From: Pantoea cypripedii | GTDB lineage: Bacteria; Pseudomonadota; Gammaproteobacteria; Enterobacterales; Enterobacteriaceae | Length of the DNA stretch: 64,000 nucleotides | Direction: 5' to 3' | Assembly: GCF_002095535.1 (NCBI RefSeq) | Contig: NZ_MLJI01000001.1 | Location: forward strand, 4,102,412-4,166,411 | Shown: positions 48,670 to 57,895 of the stretch, one piece after another | Layout: every line of letters starts with the position of its first letter | Numbering within the stretch: position 1 is the stretch's first letter | The notes under the pieces: model-generated | Database searches by the model: none | Seen by the model: the letters and a program-made list of their open reading frames with translations, nothing else | What the model was told of the DNA's origin: nothing | Made by a program: the position numbers and the translations under genes

Positions 48670-49379
48670 CGCGTGTCGCGCAGCCTATCGAACTGAAAAA
48701 TCTCAGCTGGTCAGCGGGTAACCTGACCATTCTGCACGATCTCTCCCTGACCATTCCCGCCGGACAAACGCTGGCGCTGCTCGGCCCCTCCGGCTGTGGC
48801 AAAAGCACGCTGCTGAAATTGCTGGCGGGCCTGCTGCAACCCTCGGCGGGTGAAATCTGGATCGGTGACCAGTGCGTGGCCTCGGCACGCCACTGTGCCG
48901 CGCCAGAAGCGCGCAACCTCGGCATGGTGTTCCAGGATTACGCGCTGTGGCCGCATATGAGCGTGGTGCAGAATGTCGCCTTTCCCCTGCGGATGCGCGG
49001 CGTAAAGAAAGCGGTGGCACTGCAACAGGCGGAAGCCGCTCTGGCACAGGTTGGCCTCGCCGGGTTTGGCGATCGTAAACCCGCCATGCTGTCGGGCGGC
49101 CAGCAACAACGTGTGGCGTTAGCCCGCGCGCTGGTGGCGAAACCAGCGATTCTGCTGTTCGACGAGCCCTTATCCAACCTTGACCGCGATCTGCGCGAAA
49201 CCCTCGCGCAGACCATGGCGCAGCTGCTGCGCGCTGCCGGGATCACCGCCGTTTACGTAACGCATGACCGCGAGGAAGCCAACACCCTGGCCGACCGCAT
49301 TATCCATCTGGCGCAGGGCCAGATTGTTTCAGTGACTGACCTCTCAGGGGAAACCAATGCCATCTCTCAAATCTGTTAA
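48666..49379 (+). CDS. ABC transporter ATPase (iron(III)/phosphonate-type)
   Basis: This 237-residue ATPase has Walker [11 protein letters not shown] (about 38-47), signature [15 protein letters not shown], Walker [13 protein letters not shown] and the H-loop VTHDREEA. It is shorter than FbpC-type subunits because it lacks the C-terminal regulatory domain. It overlaps the binding-protein gene by 23 bases, and a double permease follows. The order ATPase, binding protein, permease is compact and suggests one operon. Confidence 0.88.
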   Translation: MTRVAQPIELKNLSWSAGNLTILHDLSLTIPAGQTLALLGPSGCGKSTLLKLLAGLLQPSAGEIWIGDQCVASARHCAAPEARNLGMVFQDYALWPHMSVVQNVAFPLRMRGVKKAVALQQAEAALAQVGLAGFGDRKPAMLSGGQQQRVALARALVAKPAILLFDEPLSNLDRDLRETLAQTMAQLLRAAGITAVYVTHDREEANTLADRIIHLAQGQIVSVTDLSGETNAISQIC

Positions 49380-50331
49380 AACAGGAGCCATCAGCGCGAT
49401 GATTTTGACCTCCGCCATGATGATGATGAACGATGCCGAAGCACTGACGGTGTACACCGCCGGTCCTGGCTCACTGGCGAAAAGCCTCGCCACCGGGTTT
49501 GAAAAACAGACCGGGGTTAAGGTGAATATCTTCCAGGCCACCACCGGCAAAGTGATGGCGCGTCTGGAAGCGGAACAGGCAAATCCGCAGGCGGATGTGT
49601 TGATCTCCGCTTCCTGGGACACTGCCGAGGACCTGCAACAACGTGGCTGGCTGCTGCCGTATCAAAGCCCGAACGCGGCAAACGTTCCGGCAGCGTTTAA
49701 AACCGATGCTTACGTCGCGCAGGGCATCTCCGCACTCGGCATCGTATGGAACACCAACAGCAATACGCCGGAACCCAAAACCTGGCAGGATCTCACTGGC
49801 CCGGCGTTCAAAGACAAAATCACCACCCCCGACCCGGCGCTGTCGGGTGCCTCCCTCGACCTGCTGATTGGTTTGCAGAATGGTGAAGGCGAGAAAGCGT
49901 GGCAGCTGTTTGATCAACTGAAAGCCAACGGCATGGTGATCAGCGGCCCGAACGCGCAGGCCGTAACGCCGGTGTTGCAGGGGGCGAAAGCCGCGGTGTT
50001 TGGCGCGGTGGATTACGTGACTTACAACAACATCGCCCAGGGTGAAGCGGTGAAAGTGATTTTCCCGGAAAACGGCACCGTGGTGGCCCCGCGTCCGATG
50101 ATGATCCTGAAAAGCAGCCAGCATGCCGCCGATGCCAAAGCCTTTATCGATTATGTACTGTCGGATGAAGGCCAGCAGCAGGTGGCAAAAGCCTGGCTGA
50201 TGCCTGCCCGTACCGATATCAAAGCGCAACGTCCGTTAATCACCGAGATCAAACTGTTGCCGGTGAATCAGGAAGGCGGCAGTGAACGCGCCGCGGTGCT
50301 GAAGCGCTTTGCCACGCTGTTTGGACAATAA
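49357..50331 (+). CDS. ABC transporter substrate-binding protein (FbpA/AfuA-like)
   Basis: This 324-residue exported binding protein opens its mature part with LTVYTAGPGSLAKSLATGFEKQTG, the class of iron(III), thiamine and phosphonate binders. A signal peptide covers about 1-30 with a methionine-rich hydrophobic core. The FbpA tyrosines that bind iron are not evident, though YVTYNN is near the right region. The ligand is therefore uncertain: ferric iron, an organophosphonate or a polyamine-like compound. The start ATG at 49357 has AGGGGA upstream and overlaps the end of the ATPase gene. Confidence 0.85.
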   Translation: MPSLKSVKTGAISAMILTSAMMMMNDAEALTVYTAGPGSLAKSLATGFEKQTGVKVNIFQATTGKVMARLEAEQANPQADVLISASWDTAEDLQQRGWLLPYQSPNAANVPAAFKTDAYVAQGISALGIVWNTNSNTPEPKTWQDLTGPAFKDKITTPDPALSGASLDLLIGLQNGEGEKAWQLFDQLKANGMVISGPNAQAVTPVLQGAKAAVFGAVDYVTYNNIAQGEAVKVIFPENGTVVAPRPMMILKSSQHAADAKAFIDYVLSDEGQQQVAKAWLMPARTDIKAQRPLITEIKLLPVNQEGGSERAAVLKRFATLFGQ

Positions 50332-50334
50332 ACC

Positions 50335-51987
50335 ATGTCGCGTGCCCTGTTTAACGGCCTGATCCTGCTGGCACTGCTGATACTGGTGGCGCTGCCGCTG
50401 CTGTTTATCCTGCTCCAGGCGTTGTTTCCGCATCTGAGCGAGGGGCAATGGCAGGGCGCTTTCAGTGCGCTGCCCGCGTTACTGGAAGATCCGCAACTGG
50501 TGCCAATGTGGCTGGGTACGCTGAAAATTGGTCTCGGCGTGGCGCTCGGCAGCCTGGTACTGGGCCTGCCGCTCGGTGCGCTGCGTGGCTTGTTTCGTCT
50601 GCCAGCGGCGGCGCTGTGGGATTTGTTGTTTCTTATCCCCTTCCTGACGCCACCCTATATTGTGGCGCTGGCCTGGACGCTGGCGCTGCAACGCAATGGT
50701 TATGTCGAGCAGCTCACCGGCCTGAATTTTGACAGCCTGTTGTTTAGCAGCAGCGGCATGATGCTGGTGATGACGCTCAACATCTTCCCGGTGGTTTATT
50801 TCGCGGTGTCGCGCTCGCTGATGGCAAGCGGACAGCGTCTGGCCTGGGTCGCGCGGGTGCATGGCGCTCACGCCTGGCGCGCCTTTGCGCAGATCACCCT
50901 GCCGCTGACCTTACCCGCTCTGGCCGGTGGCGTACTGCTGGCGTTTACGCTGGCGATTGAGGAATACGGCGTACCTGCGGCGCTTGGCGCACGCGCCGGG
51001 TTAACCCTGATGACCGTCGGCATTGAGCAAAAACTGGCTGACTGGCCGATCGATCTGCCGGGGGCTGCCTCGCTCTCGCTGATGCTCAGCCTGGTGGCGC
51101 TGCTGGCGTGGTTTTGTCAGCGTAAGCTTACCGGCAGCAGCGATGTCACGGCGGTGAGCGGTAAACCGGTGGCGCAGGAAGCCGCCAGTCCCGGTCGCTG
51201 GCAATTGCCGATGTTGCTGCTATTCGTGCTCACCGCCCTGCTGGCGGTGGCGCTGCCGCTCGGCGCGATGACGCTGAGCGGCTTGCTGAACACCTTGTCG
51301 GGCGGCATTCATCCCGGCAACCTGACGCTGCGTCATTTCACTGCGCTGTTCAGCCAGCAGGGTGATGCGCTGGCGGCGTTCTCCACCAGCATCGGGCTGG
51401 CGCTCGGCGCGGCATTACTCACCGGGTTGCTCGGATTTTTGATTGCCTGGCGCGTGGCCGAGGGTAAAACGCGTTTGCTGGCGCTGATGGATGGCCTGGC
51501 CTTGCTGCCTGCGGCGATGCCGGGGGTGGTGATTGGCGTCGGGCTGATTTTGCTGTGGAATCGCGGCTTCTGGCCGGTCTCTCCCTACAATACGCTGGCG
51601 ATTTTGCTGCTTTCCTACAGCTGCCTGCTGCTGCCCTGGCCGGTGCGCTATGTCAGCAGCGCCCTGCGTCAACTGGGTCCGACGCTGGAACCGGCAGCGC
51701 GGGTGCACGGTGCCTCGCGCTTGCAGGCGCTGCGATTGATTGTGCTGCCGCTGGTCACCCCGAGCCTGCTGGCGGCGATGATGATGGTGTTCGCCGTCGC
51801 CTCGCGCGAGCTGGTCACCTCCCTGCTGCTGGCCCCGGCGGGGGTACAAACCGTGGCGATATTTATCTGGCGGCAGTTCGAACAGGGCTCCGTGGGCCAG
51901 GGCATGGCGATGGCGACGCTGACGTTGTTCGCCAGCCTCAGCCTGATGCTGGCGGCGCTGGGTCTGCTACGGCGGCAAACGGCTTAA
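50335..51987 (+). CDS. ABC transporter double permease (FbpB type)
   Basis: This 550-residue protein contains two homologous permease halves of about six helices each, joined near residue 275 by a polar linker (KLTGSSDVTAVSGKP). Each half has its own EAA-type loop, near VHGAHAWRAFAQITLPLTLPAL in the first and VHGASRLQALRLIVLPLVTP in the second. Such fusions are typical of ferric and related uptake systems. It starts three bases after the binding-protein stop and ends before an inverted pair of REP-like units. Confidence 0.9.
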   Translation: MSRALFNGLILLALLILVALPLLFILLQALFPHLSEGQWQGAFSALPALLEDPQLVPMWLGTLKIGLGVALGSLVLGLPLGALRGLFRLPAAALWDLLFLIPFLTPPYIVALAWTLALQRNGYVEQLTGLNFDSLLFSSSGMMLVMTLNIFPVVYFAVSRSLMASGQRLAWVARVHGAHAWRAFAQITLPLTLPALAGGVLLAFTLAIEEYGVPAALGARAGLTLMTVGIEQKLADWPIDLPGAASLSLMLSLVALLAWFCQRKLTGSSDVTAVSGKPVAQEAASPGRWQLPMLLLFVLTALLAVALPLGAMTLSGLLNTLSGGIHPGNLTLRHFTALFSQQGDALAAFSTSIGLALGAALLTGLLGFLIAWRVAEGKTRLLALMDGLALLPAAMPGVVIGVGLILLWNRGFWPVSPYNTLAILLLSYSCLLLPWPVRYVSSALRQLGPTLEPAARVHGASRLQALRLIVLPLVTPSLLAAMMMVFAVASRELVTSLLLAPAGVQTVAIFIWRQFEQGSVGQGMAMATLTLFASLSLMLAALGLLRRQTA

Positions 51988-52001
51988 ACTTGCACGGATC
52001 C

Positions 52002-52074
52002 GTAGCGGCGCGATTTATCGCGCTATTTACAACGCTGCCCAGGCCAAAAGGCGCGCGATAAATCGCGCCGCTAC
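52002..52074. repeat. REP-like inverted pair that contains the SET gene stop codon
   Basis: A plus unit (52002-52023) and an inverted unit (52053-52074) enclose 29 bases. The CTAC end of the inverted unit provides the complement of the TAG stop (52071-52073) of the minus-strand SET-domain gene. The pair lies between the convergent permease and SET genes. Confidence 0.85.
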
Positions 52075-54995
52075 GTCTCTTGCTTGATGGTCAGCCCGGA
52101 GAGTTCCAGTTTCAGCGCGGTAACGTCCGCAGCAGCAGACATCCCCCTCGCCAGCGCATCGAACAGGTTGTCGTCGCCATCCCTGCTGCGGCCTGCAATT
52201 CTCCAGCTGGCGGGCTGCCCGCGATTCCCCGGCGGAATATTCAACGCGTCATACATCAGCAACCCGCCTTTGTTCTGCCGGGCGCGGAGGGCCACCAGGT
52301 TATCCACCGACAGCACCTCATCCCCGATGCTGCCCGACTGCCATCCCGCCGGGGTGCAAACCCGCACCCTGTCATCCAGTTCCACCACCAGAATATTGAG
52401 GTTTCGGGCGCGGGCGATTTGCCGGATGTGATCATTTTTCACTGCCTGATAATGGGCAAAGTTAATGATATCCATCTGATAATCAGGGCCGTAACCAATC
52501 AGCAACTCCTCGCCTTTGCTAATTTTTCTCCGAGTGACATACACTACCGCCACCCCCTTGTGACGCGGCTTTTTGGCATAGAAAACCATCACATTGTTTT
52601 CACCGCGTAGCGGATAACCCGGCAGATGGCCGGTATTGATCAACGCCAGCAGGTTCGGATGTTGATAACCACTGACAGAAACATTCGGCTGCCGGGTGGC
52701 AAACAGATAGGTGAAAATGGCATGCGGGCCGTGTTTTTTTATCGCGGCGTCCAGGCTACTCGTACCGGCAAGCATATCCCCGGAGTAGATGCCGAGATAG
52801 GTTAAGGCCGGGATATCTTCCCGCGCCACAATCTGATTGCCTGCCGGATCGTCGGGCTGCTTTTTGATAGCGAAAAAACGCGCAAACAACGCCGCATCAC
52901 TCTTGCCATCCGTTTTCACCGCCAGCCTCACCTGATCCCGCACTGCCTGTTGCCGGGTATCTGGCAGGATGTTCAGCCCCACCACGTCCACCTGCTGCCA
53001 GTCACCCAGTGTTTCCTGCGTGACACTCTGCCCGGTCAAAGGATCACGCAGTAGCGGACCGGCATAATTTTGCGCCCGCTGCGCGAAGGATCTCTCCTCA
53101 AGGACAACAGGTTCAGCCATTTCTGCCTGCTCCATGGGTTCGGGTTTGATAACCGTGGCGGGCAGCGCTAACAACTGGAATGACTTTATTTCGGCGTACA
53201 GGCTATTCGGCTGGATCTTGTAGTGCCTTGCCAGCTGCAACTGACTGATCTTCGGCCAGAGCGACAAATCTTTATTTTCCAGATAAAGCCGCGCCACCCG
53301 TACCGTATCCGGGGCTTCCTGTGGCGAAAGACGTTTATTCAGAAAGCGGATTTGCCTTACAGTCAGTACCGACGACTGAAACTGGTTGATATCGGCACGC
53401 AGGGTATTCAGGTTGACCTTGTAATAAGCGGCTAACTGAAAGGTGGTGATGCCTGGCCATTCCAGGCTGCGCCTCTGATCAACATAGAGTTCTGCCACCT
53501 GGCTGGTTGTGATGCCCTCCACTAACGGCAGGTGGCAATGAAGATACGTTTCCTGCGCCGACATCAGCGGAGCATTCTTCATAGAACCAATTTTATAGAT
53601 GAGAGTGGAGAGTTTAACCCTGAAGTGTTGTGCCAGAATTCGCTGGGTAATGCCCCGTGTTTCAAGCGCACTTTTAAAATCGAGCCAGACTCTGGCTACG
53701 GCTGCGGCAGTGATCTTTTTGTTCGCGGCTATCAGGCTATTGAGCCACTGCTTATCCCCGGCTTGCAGCGCAATGGGTTTTTCAATACTGATGGTTCTGC
53801 TGAGCGTGTTATGGTGCAACTGACAATATTTTGCCAGTTGCACCACGGTGATGCCCTGTGAGTCCAGCAACGCTTTATTATCGTGGGTTAAACGAGCGAC
53901 CGCTTTCGCATTAGCCCAGGACGGCAACAACTTTTTCAGCGTGGCTTTTTGCCCCGCCGTTAACGGCACCGATTTAAGCCAGTTGATTTTGCGCACCAGG
54001 TTATCGCGGCTGACCTTGTAGTGTTTGCTCAACATGATCCGGTTGATATTTTTCTCGCGAAACATCTGCTCATTCGCGAGAAATAACCGGGCTACCGCAT
54101 CCACATCCGGCTTGTTTTCCAGGGTGAGCAGACTATGCAGCAGGCTTTGCTGTGAGGGTGTGAGCTCAACGGGTTTAGCCTTGTCGATGGCTTTTTCCAG
54201 GGTTCGCTTATTAATGCCGCAATGTACCGCCAGCTGGCGCTGAGAAATTTGTTGCCTGACCAGGAGCGGCTGATGGTCAAAATAGCGCTGCGCGACTTCG
54301 CTTAGCGTCAGTTTCTCAGCGGCCGGAAAGTGTTCATTCAGCGTCGCCTGCTGCTCCTGCGTAAGTATGCTCGGCCTGGCCCCGCCGATGGCTATCCACT
54401 CGATGCCATAATAGCTCGACAGTACCCGCTGGGTGATTTTTAACTCCTCCATGGCCTTATGATTATCCACAAATAGCCGGGCCACGGCCTTCGCATCGGG
54501 ATGCGTTTCCGCAGGTAGCCGTTTATGCAGGTAGCTTTTCTGCTCTGAGGTGACCTTTGCCGGGGATATCCTGATTAAAGCGCGTAGCAGGGAGCTGCGC
54601 GATATCCCGTAGTACCAGGCAAGGACTATCTGAGTCACTGACTTCGGACGAGAACGATCTTTATACAGGGCCGCCACTGCGCTGTTTTTCTCTGCTCCCT
54701 CGGGTACGCTGTGCCGCTCAAGCCATTGACGCGCCTGATCAGAGAGTGTGCCCAGGAGTTGCGCGGTCCTTTCTCCGTCTTTCTCCCGTTCCGTCTCGCT
54801 ACGGTTGGCTCTCAGCCCGCAACCCACCCGCCCTCTTCGCTTCTTTTTTACGCCGTCCTGGTCCGGCACGAGAGATTCGATCGCCGGGTTAGTGATACGG
54901 GTAATATTTTTATGCCAGTCCGTCTCAAAGGATGGGCCAGGTTGTGGTGATGGTGATGGGGTTTGTGCCTGAGAGACCGGTGATAAAGGTGCCAT
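52071..54995 (-). CDS. Large protein with eight HTH-like repeats and a SET domain
   Basis: This encodes a 974-residue protein unlike its neighbours. An N-terminal Pro/Ser/Gln-rich stretch (1-24) is followed by a basic cluster, KKKRRGR (50-56), that resembles a nuclear localisation signal. Eight repeats of 62-67 residues fill 84-609 (148, 210, 277, 344, 409, 476 and 543 start the later ones). Each has an L..Q...L opening, a VARLYL-like helix, and an ITQ.QLA.HYKI...TL...I unit that looks like a helix-turn-helix. A SET domain follows at about 719-839 with YLGIYSG (733-739), NLLALINTG (781-789) and GEELLIGYG (828-836), the motifs of protein-lysine methyltransferases. The usual NH of the third motif reads NT. 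A C-terminal region of about 135 residues has no known match. The start at 54995 has GGGAGGA correctly placed; an earlier ATG at 55073 would add 26 residues. No partner gene or hrp box was found. The function is not known. Confidence 0.8.
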   Translation of the reverse strand: MAPLSPVSQAQTPSPSPQPGPSFETDWHKNITRITNPAIESLVPDQDGVKKKRRGRVGCGLRANRSETEREKDGERTAQLLGTLSDQARQWLERHSVPEGAEKNSAVAALYKDRSRPKSVTQIVLAWYYGISRSSLLRALIRISPAKVTSEQKSYLHKRLPAETHPDAKAVARLFVDNHKAMEELKITQRVLSSYYGIEWIAIGGARPSILTQEQQATLNEHFPAAEKLTLSEVAQRYFDHQPLLVRQQISQRQLAVHCGINKRTLEKAIDKAKPVELTPSQQSLLHSLLTLENKPDVDAVARLFLANEQMFREKNINRIMLSKHYKVSRDNLVRKINWLKSVPLTAGQKATLKKLLPSWANAKAVARLTHDNKALLDSQGITVVQLAKYCQLHHNTLSRTISIEKPIALQAGDKQWLNSLIAANKKITAAAVARVWLDFKSALETRGITQRILAQHFRVKLSTLIYKIGSMKNAPLMSAQETYLHCHLPLVEGITTSQVAELYVDQRRSLEWPGITTFQLAAYYKVNLNTLRADINQFQSSVLTVRQIRFLNKRLSPQEAPDTVRVARLYLENKDLSLWPKISQLQLARHYKIQPNSLYAEIKSFQLLALPATVIKPEPMEQAEMAEPVVLEERSFAQRAQNYAGPLLRDPLTGQSVTQETLGDWQQVDVVGLNILPDTRQQAVRDQVRLAVKTDGKSDAALFARFFAIKKQPDDPAGNQIVAREDIPALTYLGIYSGDMLAGTSSLDAAIKKHGPHAIFTYLFATRQPNVSVSGYQHPNLLALINTGHLPGYPLRGENNVMVFYAKKPRHKGVAVVYVTRRKISKGEELLIGYGPDYQMDIINFAHYQAVKNDHIRQIARARNLNILVVELDDRVRVCTPAGWQSGSIGDEVLSVDNLVALRARQNKGGLLMYDALNIPPGNRGQPASWRIAGRSRDGDDNLFDALARGMSAAADVTALKLELSGLTIKQET

Positions 54996-55229
54996 CGCTT
55001 TTCCTCCCTGTTCGATGACCGGCCAACCGTTGCCGGTTTCCTGAGTATGGCCTGGTCTGTACAAAGAATGCACACACCAGCCACAATTTCACCAGGTCAC
55101 ACTTTTTATGCAAGGAAATGCCAGCAATGGCAAAACTATGTCAATAATCGCAAACCAGGGCCGATAATTGATCACGGTCAGTTTCGTTGTTAATCAAAAC
55201 GCTAACATGCACGGCCCCGGGAAAATGCT

Positions 55230-56894
55230 ATGCTGCGGAAGCCGCAGCATGCCCTCTTCCTGCTGCTTACATCTACCGAGGAACGCCTGGTGCCACCGCA
55301 GAGAAAACATCGCGATTTTGGCTGGCTGTTGATTGTTTGTGCCGGGCTGCTGCCCCTGGTGCTCGGTATCTTGTGTACGGCGATTGAAGCGCGACATACC
55401 GTGCATCAGCAGCAAATCAGTACCGCCAACTCCCTGCTGGCCCAGGCCGAAAAAATGAGCGACAGCGCCTGGGATATGATCACCGGGCTGCGCCAGTATC
55501 ACTATCAACCCTGTTCGGCGATTGAAGACAAGCTGCAACGTGCCGGTAACCTGAACGCCTATTTTCGTTCGATTGGTAAGCTGGAAGGAGAGAATGTCAC
55601 CTGCTCCTCTGCATATGGCATGAATCCTGGCACCCTGAGCGAAATGATCATGCGGCAACCGCCGGTGACCGGCAAAGCCTGGTGGAGCATTTCCATTAGC
55701 GGCACCTCCGGCGTACCGGATCGCCCGGCGGTGGTTTTTGTCCGTCAGTTGCCCGATGGTGAAGGGTTTTGGGCAGTGATTGATGGCCAATATCTGATGG
55801 ACTTTATACAGGCGATTGGCGAATCGCGTGGCTATCGCATGAGTATACGGTTTAACGAGGGTGCGGCCATCTCCTACGGGCCACGCGAACAACGACCGGA
55901 AACCTACCTGAAAAGCGAAGCCTGGTCGGCACAATCCAGCCGCTATCCCATCAGTGTGGAAGTTATCGTCCCGCCCAGCGAGCTGCTGAAAGCCTGGCGG
56001 CAGGCGCTGTTTATTTTCCTGCCAATGGCGGCCATTTTCTCCATCCTGTTGATGATTCTCACCGCCAACTGGCTGCGCCGCCGCATCTCATGGCGTGATG
56101 AAATTCGTCGGGCCATGCGCAATCGCCAGTTTTCCGTTCATTATCAGCCGGTCTACAGCGTGACCCAGCAATGCTGCGCCGGTGCCGAAGCGCTACTGCG
56201 CTGGCAATTGCCGAATGGCGATATGATTCGCCCTGACATCTTTATCAGCGCGGCGGAAGAAGAAGGCATGATCGTCCCTCTGACGCGCCATTTGCTGGAG
56301 CTGATGGCCGAAGATATTCAGAGCTGGCATGTGCAACCGGGTTTCCATATCGGACTGAACGTGGCGGCAGAACATCTGCAACATTCGGAATTCGTTAATG
56401 ATATTCAGCTGTTTGCCCGACGTGTGAAAGATAAACAACTACAGATTACGCTGGAGCTGACGGAACGCAGTCTGATTCACGACGGCGAAGACGTGGCGCG
56501 CAAGTTGCGCCTGTTGCAATCACAGGGGATGAAAGTAGCGATTGACGACTTCGGCACCGGCCATTGCTCGCTCAGCTATCTGCAAACCTTCCCGCTTGAT
56601 TATCTGAAAATTGATCGCGGCTTTATCAACGCCATTGAGCGGCTGGATGGCGAAACGCCGGTACTGGATGCGATCATCAACCTCAGCCATAAGTTACAGC
56701 TTGAGGTGCTGGGTGAAGGGGTGGAGACTTGGTTACAATTCCAGTACCTGCAGCAACGTGGTGTGGTATTTATTCAGGGCTATTATTACGCCTACCCAAT
56801 GGATAATGACCGGCTGCGTGCGTGGCTCAACGAGCAAGGGGCGCGGCCGCTACTCGCTGAGGAACGCCATGAATCTGAACTGCATCATTCTTGA
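55230..56894 (+). CDS. CSS-motif EAL cyclic-di-GMP phosphodiesterase
   Basis: This 554-residue inner-membrane protein has transmembrane segments at about 31-51 and 259-281 around a periplasmic CSS domain with C125-S-S and a second cysteine at C95, then a cytoplasmic EAL domain (about 295-530). The EAL motif (320-322), the metal-binding DDFGTG (439-444) and the KIDRGFI stretch are present, so it should hydrolyse c-di-GMP. In this class (PdeC/YjcC type) the periplasmic disulfide state controls proteolysis and activity (family knowledge). A GTG at 55290 with GAGGA upstream is an alternative start. It is divergent from the SET gene. Confidence 0.9.
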   Translation: MLRKPQHALFLLLTSTEERLVPPQRKHRDFGWLLIVCAGLLPLVLGILCTAIEARHTVHQQQISTANSLLAQAEKMSDSAWDMITGLRQYHYQPCSAIEDKLQRAGNLNAYFRSIGKLEGENVTCSSAYGMNPGTLSEMIMRQPPVTGKAWWSISISGTSGVPDRPAVVFVRQLPDGEGFWAVIDGQYLMDFIQAIGESRGYRMSIRFNEGAAISYGPREQRPETYLKSEAWSAQSSRYPISVEVIVPPSELLKAWRQALFIFLPMAAIFSILLMILTANWLRRRISWRDEIRRAMRNRQFSVHYQPVYSVTQQCCAGAEALLRWQLPNGDMIRPDIFISAAEEEGMIVPLTRHLLELMAEDIQSWHVQPGFHIGLNVAAEHLQHSEFVNDIQLFARRVKDKQLQITLELTERSLIHDGEDVARKLRLLQSQGMKVAIDDFGTGHCSLSYLQTFPLDYLKIDRGFINAIERLDGETPVLDAIINLSHKLQLEVLGEGVETWLQFQYLQQRGVVFIQGYYYAYPMDNDRLRAWLNEQGARPLLAEERHESELHHS

Positions 56895-57828
56895 TGATTA
56901 CCAGAACGTCGCCCTGAATCTTGCCGACTGGACCACGCTGGAACCGCTGGTCCATACCCGCGCGCTAACCACCCATATCGATAACCAGGATGCGCTGGTC
57001 AGCCAGATTCAGCACGCCGATATCCTGGTGGTGATGCGCGAACGTACCCCGCTCAGCGCCGAACTGATTGGCCGCCTGCCGAACCTGAAACTGATCGTTA
57101 CCTCCGGTATGCGCAATGCCTCGATTGATCTCGACGCCTGTCGCGAGCGCTATATCGCGGTTTGCGGCACCGCCAGCAGCAGTGCGCCACCCCTGGAGCT
57201 GACATGGGGGCTGCTGCTCGGGCTGGCACGCCATCTCGTCAGTGAAAACCAGGCGCTGCGCAGCAATGGTCCGTGGCAACAGACGCTGGGCATCGGGTTG
57301 CAGGGCAAAACGCTGGGGCTGCTGGGTCTGGGGAAAATTGGTGGTGCGATGGCGCAGGTTGCGCAGGCGTTTGGCATGGATGTTTGTGCCTGGAGCCAGA
57401 ATCTGACTGATGAGCGCGCAGCCGCCTGTGGCGTGAGGAAGATGGCATCGCTGCATGGCTTATTACAGGCAAGTGATGTGGTCTCCCTGCATCTGGTACT
57501 GAGCGAACGTACCCACCATCTGCTCGACGCAGCCGCACTGGCGCAAATGAAACCCGGCGCATTGCTGATCAATACCTCGCGAGCGGGTCTTGTCGACCAG
57601 GCGGCGATGATTGCGGCATTACAGTCCGGACATTTAGCCGGGGCCGGTCTGGATGTGTTTGAGCAGGAACCCCTGCCCGCCGGGAGTCCATTACGCCAGC
57701 TGCCGAACGTGCTGGCGACGCCGCATCTGGGCTATGTCGCCGACCGTAACTACCACACCTACTTTACCGAGGCAGTGGAAAATATCGCCGGTTGGGTGAA
57801 GGGCGCGCCGCTGCGTTCACTGCTCTGA
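56869..57828 (+). CDS. D-2-hydroxyacid dehydrogenase (NAD-dependent)
   Basis: This 319-residue enzyme of the D-isomer 2-hydroxyacid family has the NAD motif LGLLGLGKIGG (149-159) and the catalytic triad R238 (NTSRAG), E267 (FEQEP) and H286 (ATPHLGY). The frame is open far upstream inside the EAL gene, but the ATG at 56869 has GAGGA at five bases and yields the family length, with a start at MNLNCIILDDYQN. It overlaps the end of the EAL gene by 26 bases. The substrate is unknown; phosphoglycerate, glyoxylate and hydroxypyruvate types are all possible. Confidence 0.88.
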   Translation: MNLNCIILDDYQNVALNLADWTTLEPLVHTRALTTHIDNQDALVSQIQHADILVVMRERTPLSAELIGRLPNLKLIVTSGMRNASIDLDACRERYIAVCGTASSSAPPLELTWGLLLGLARHLVSENQALRSNGPWQQTLGIGLQGKTLGLLGLGKIGGAMAQVAQAFGMDVCAWSQNLTDERAAACGVRKMASLHGLLQASDVVSLHLVLSERTHHLLDAAALAQMKPGALLINTSRAGLVDQAAMIAALQSGHLAGAGLDVFEQEPLPAGSPLRQLPNVLATPHLGYVADRNYHTYFTEAVENIAGWVKGAPLRSLL

Positions 57829-57895
57829 ACGGCGTTTTTTAGCACCACGCAGTGCCACAGTTTTAGCCACAAAATAGCCAGTTACTGGCGCAAAC

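Noticed and set aside
54996..55229. Search for a hrp box (GGAACC-N15/16-CCACNNA) before the SET gene
   Set aside because: No match seen on the minus strand, so type III regulation is not supported from this sequence.
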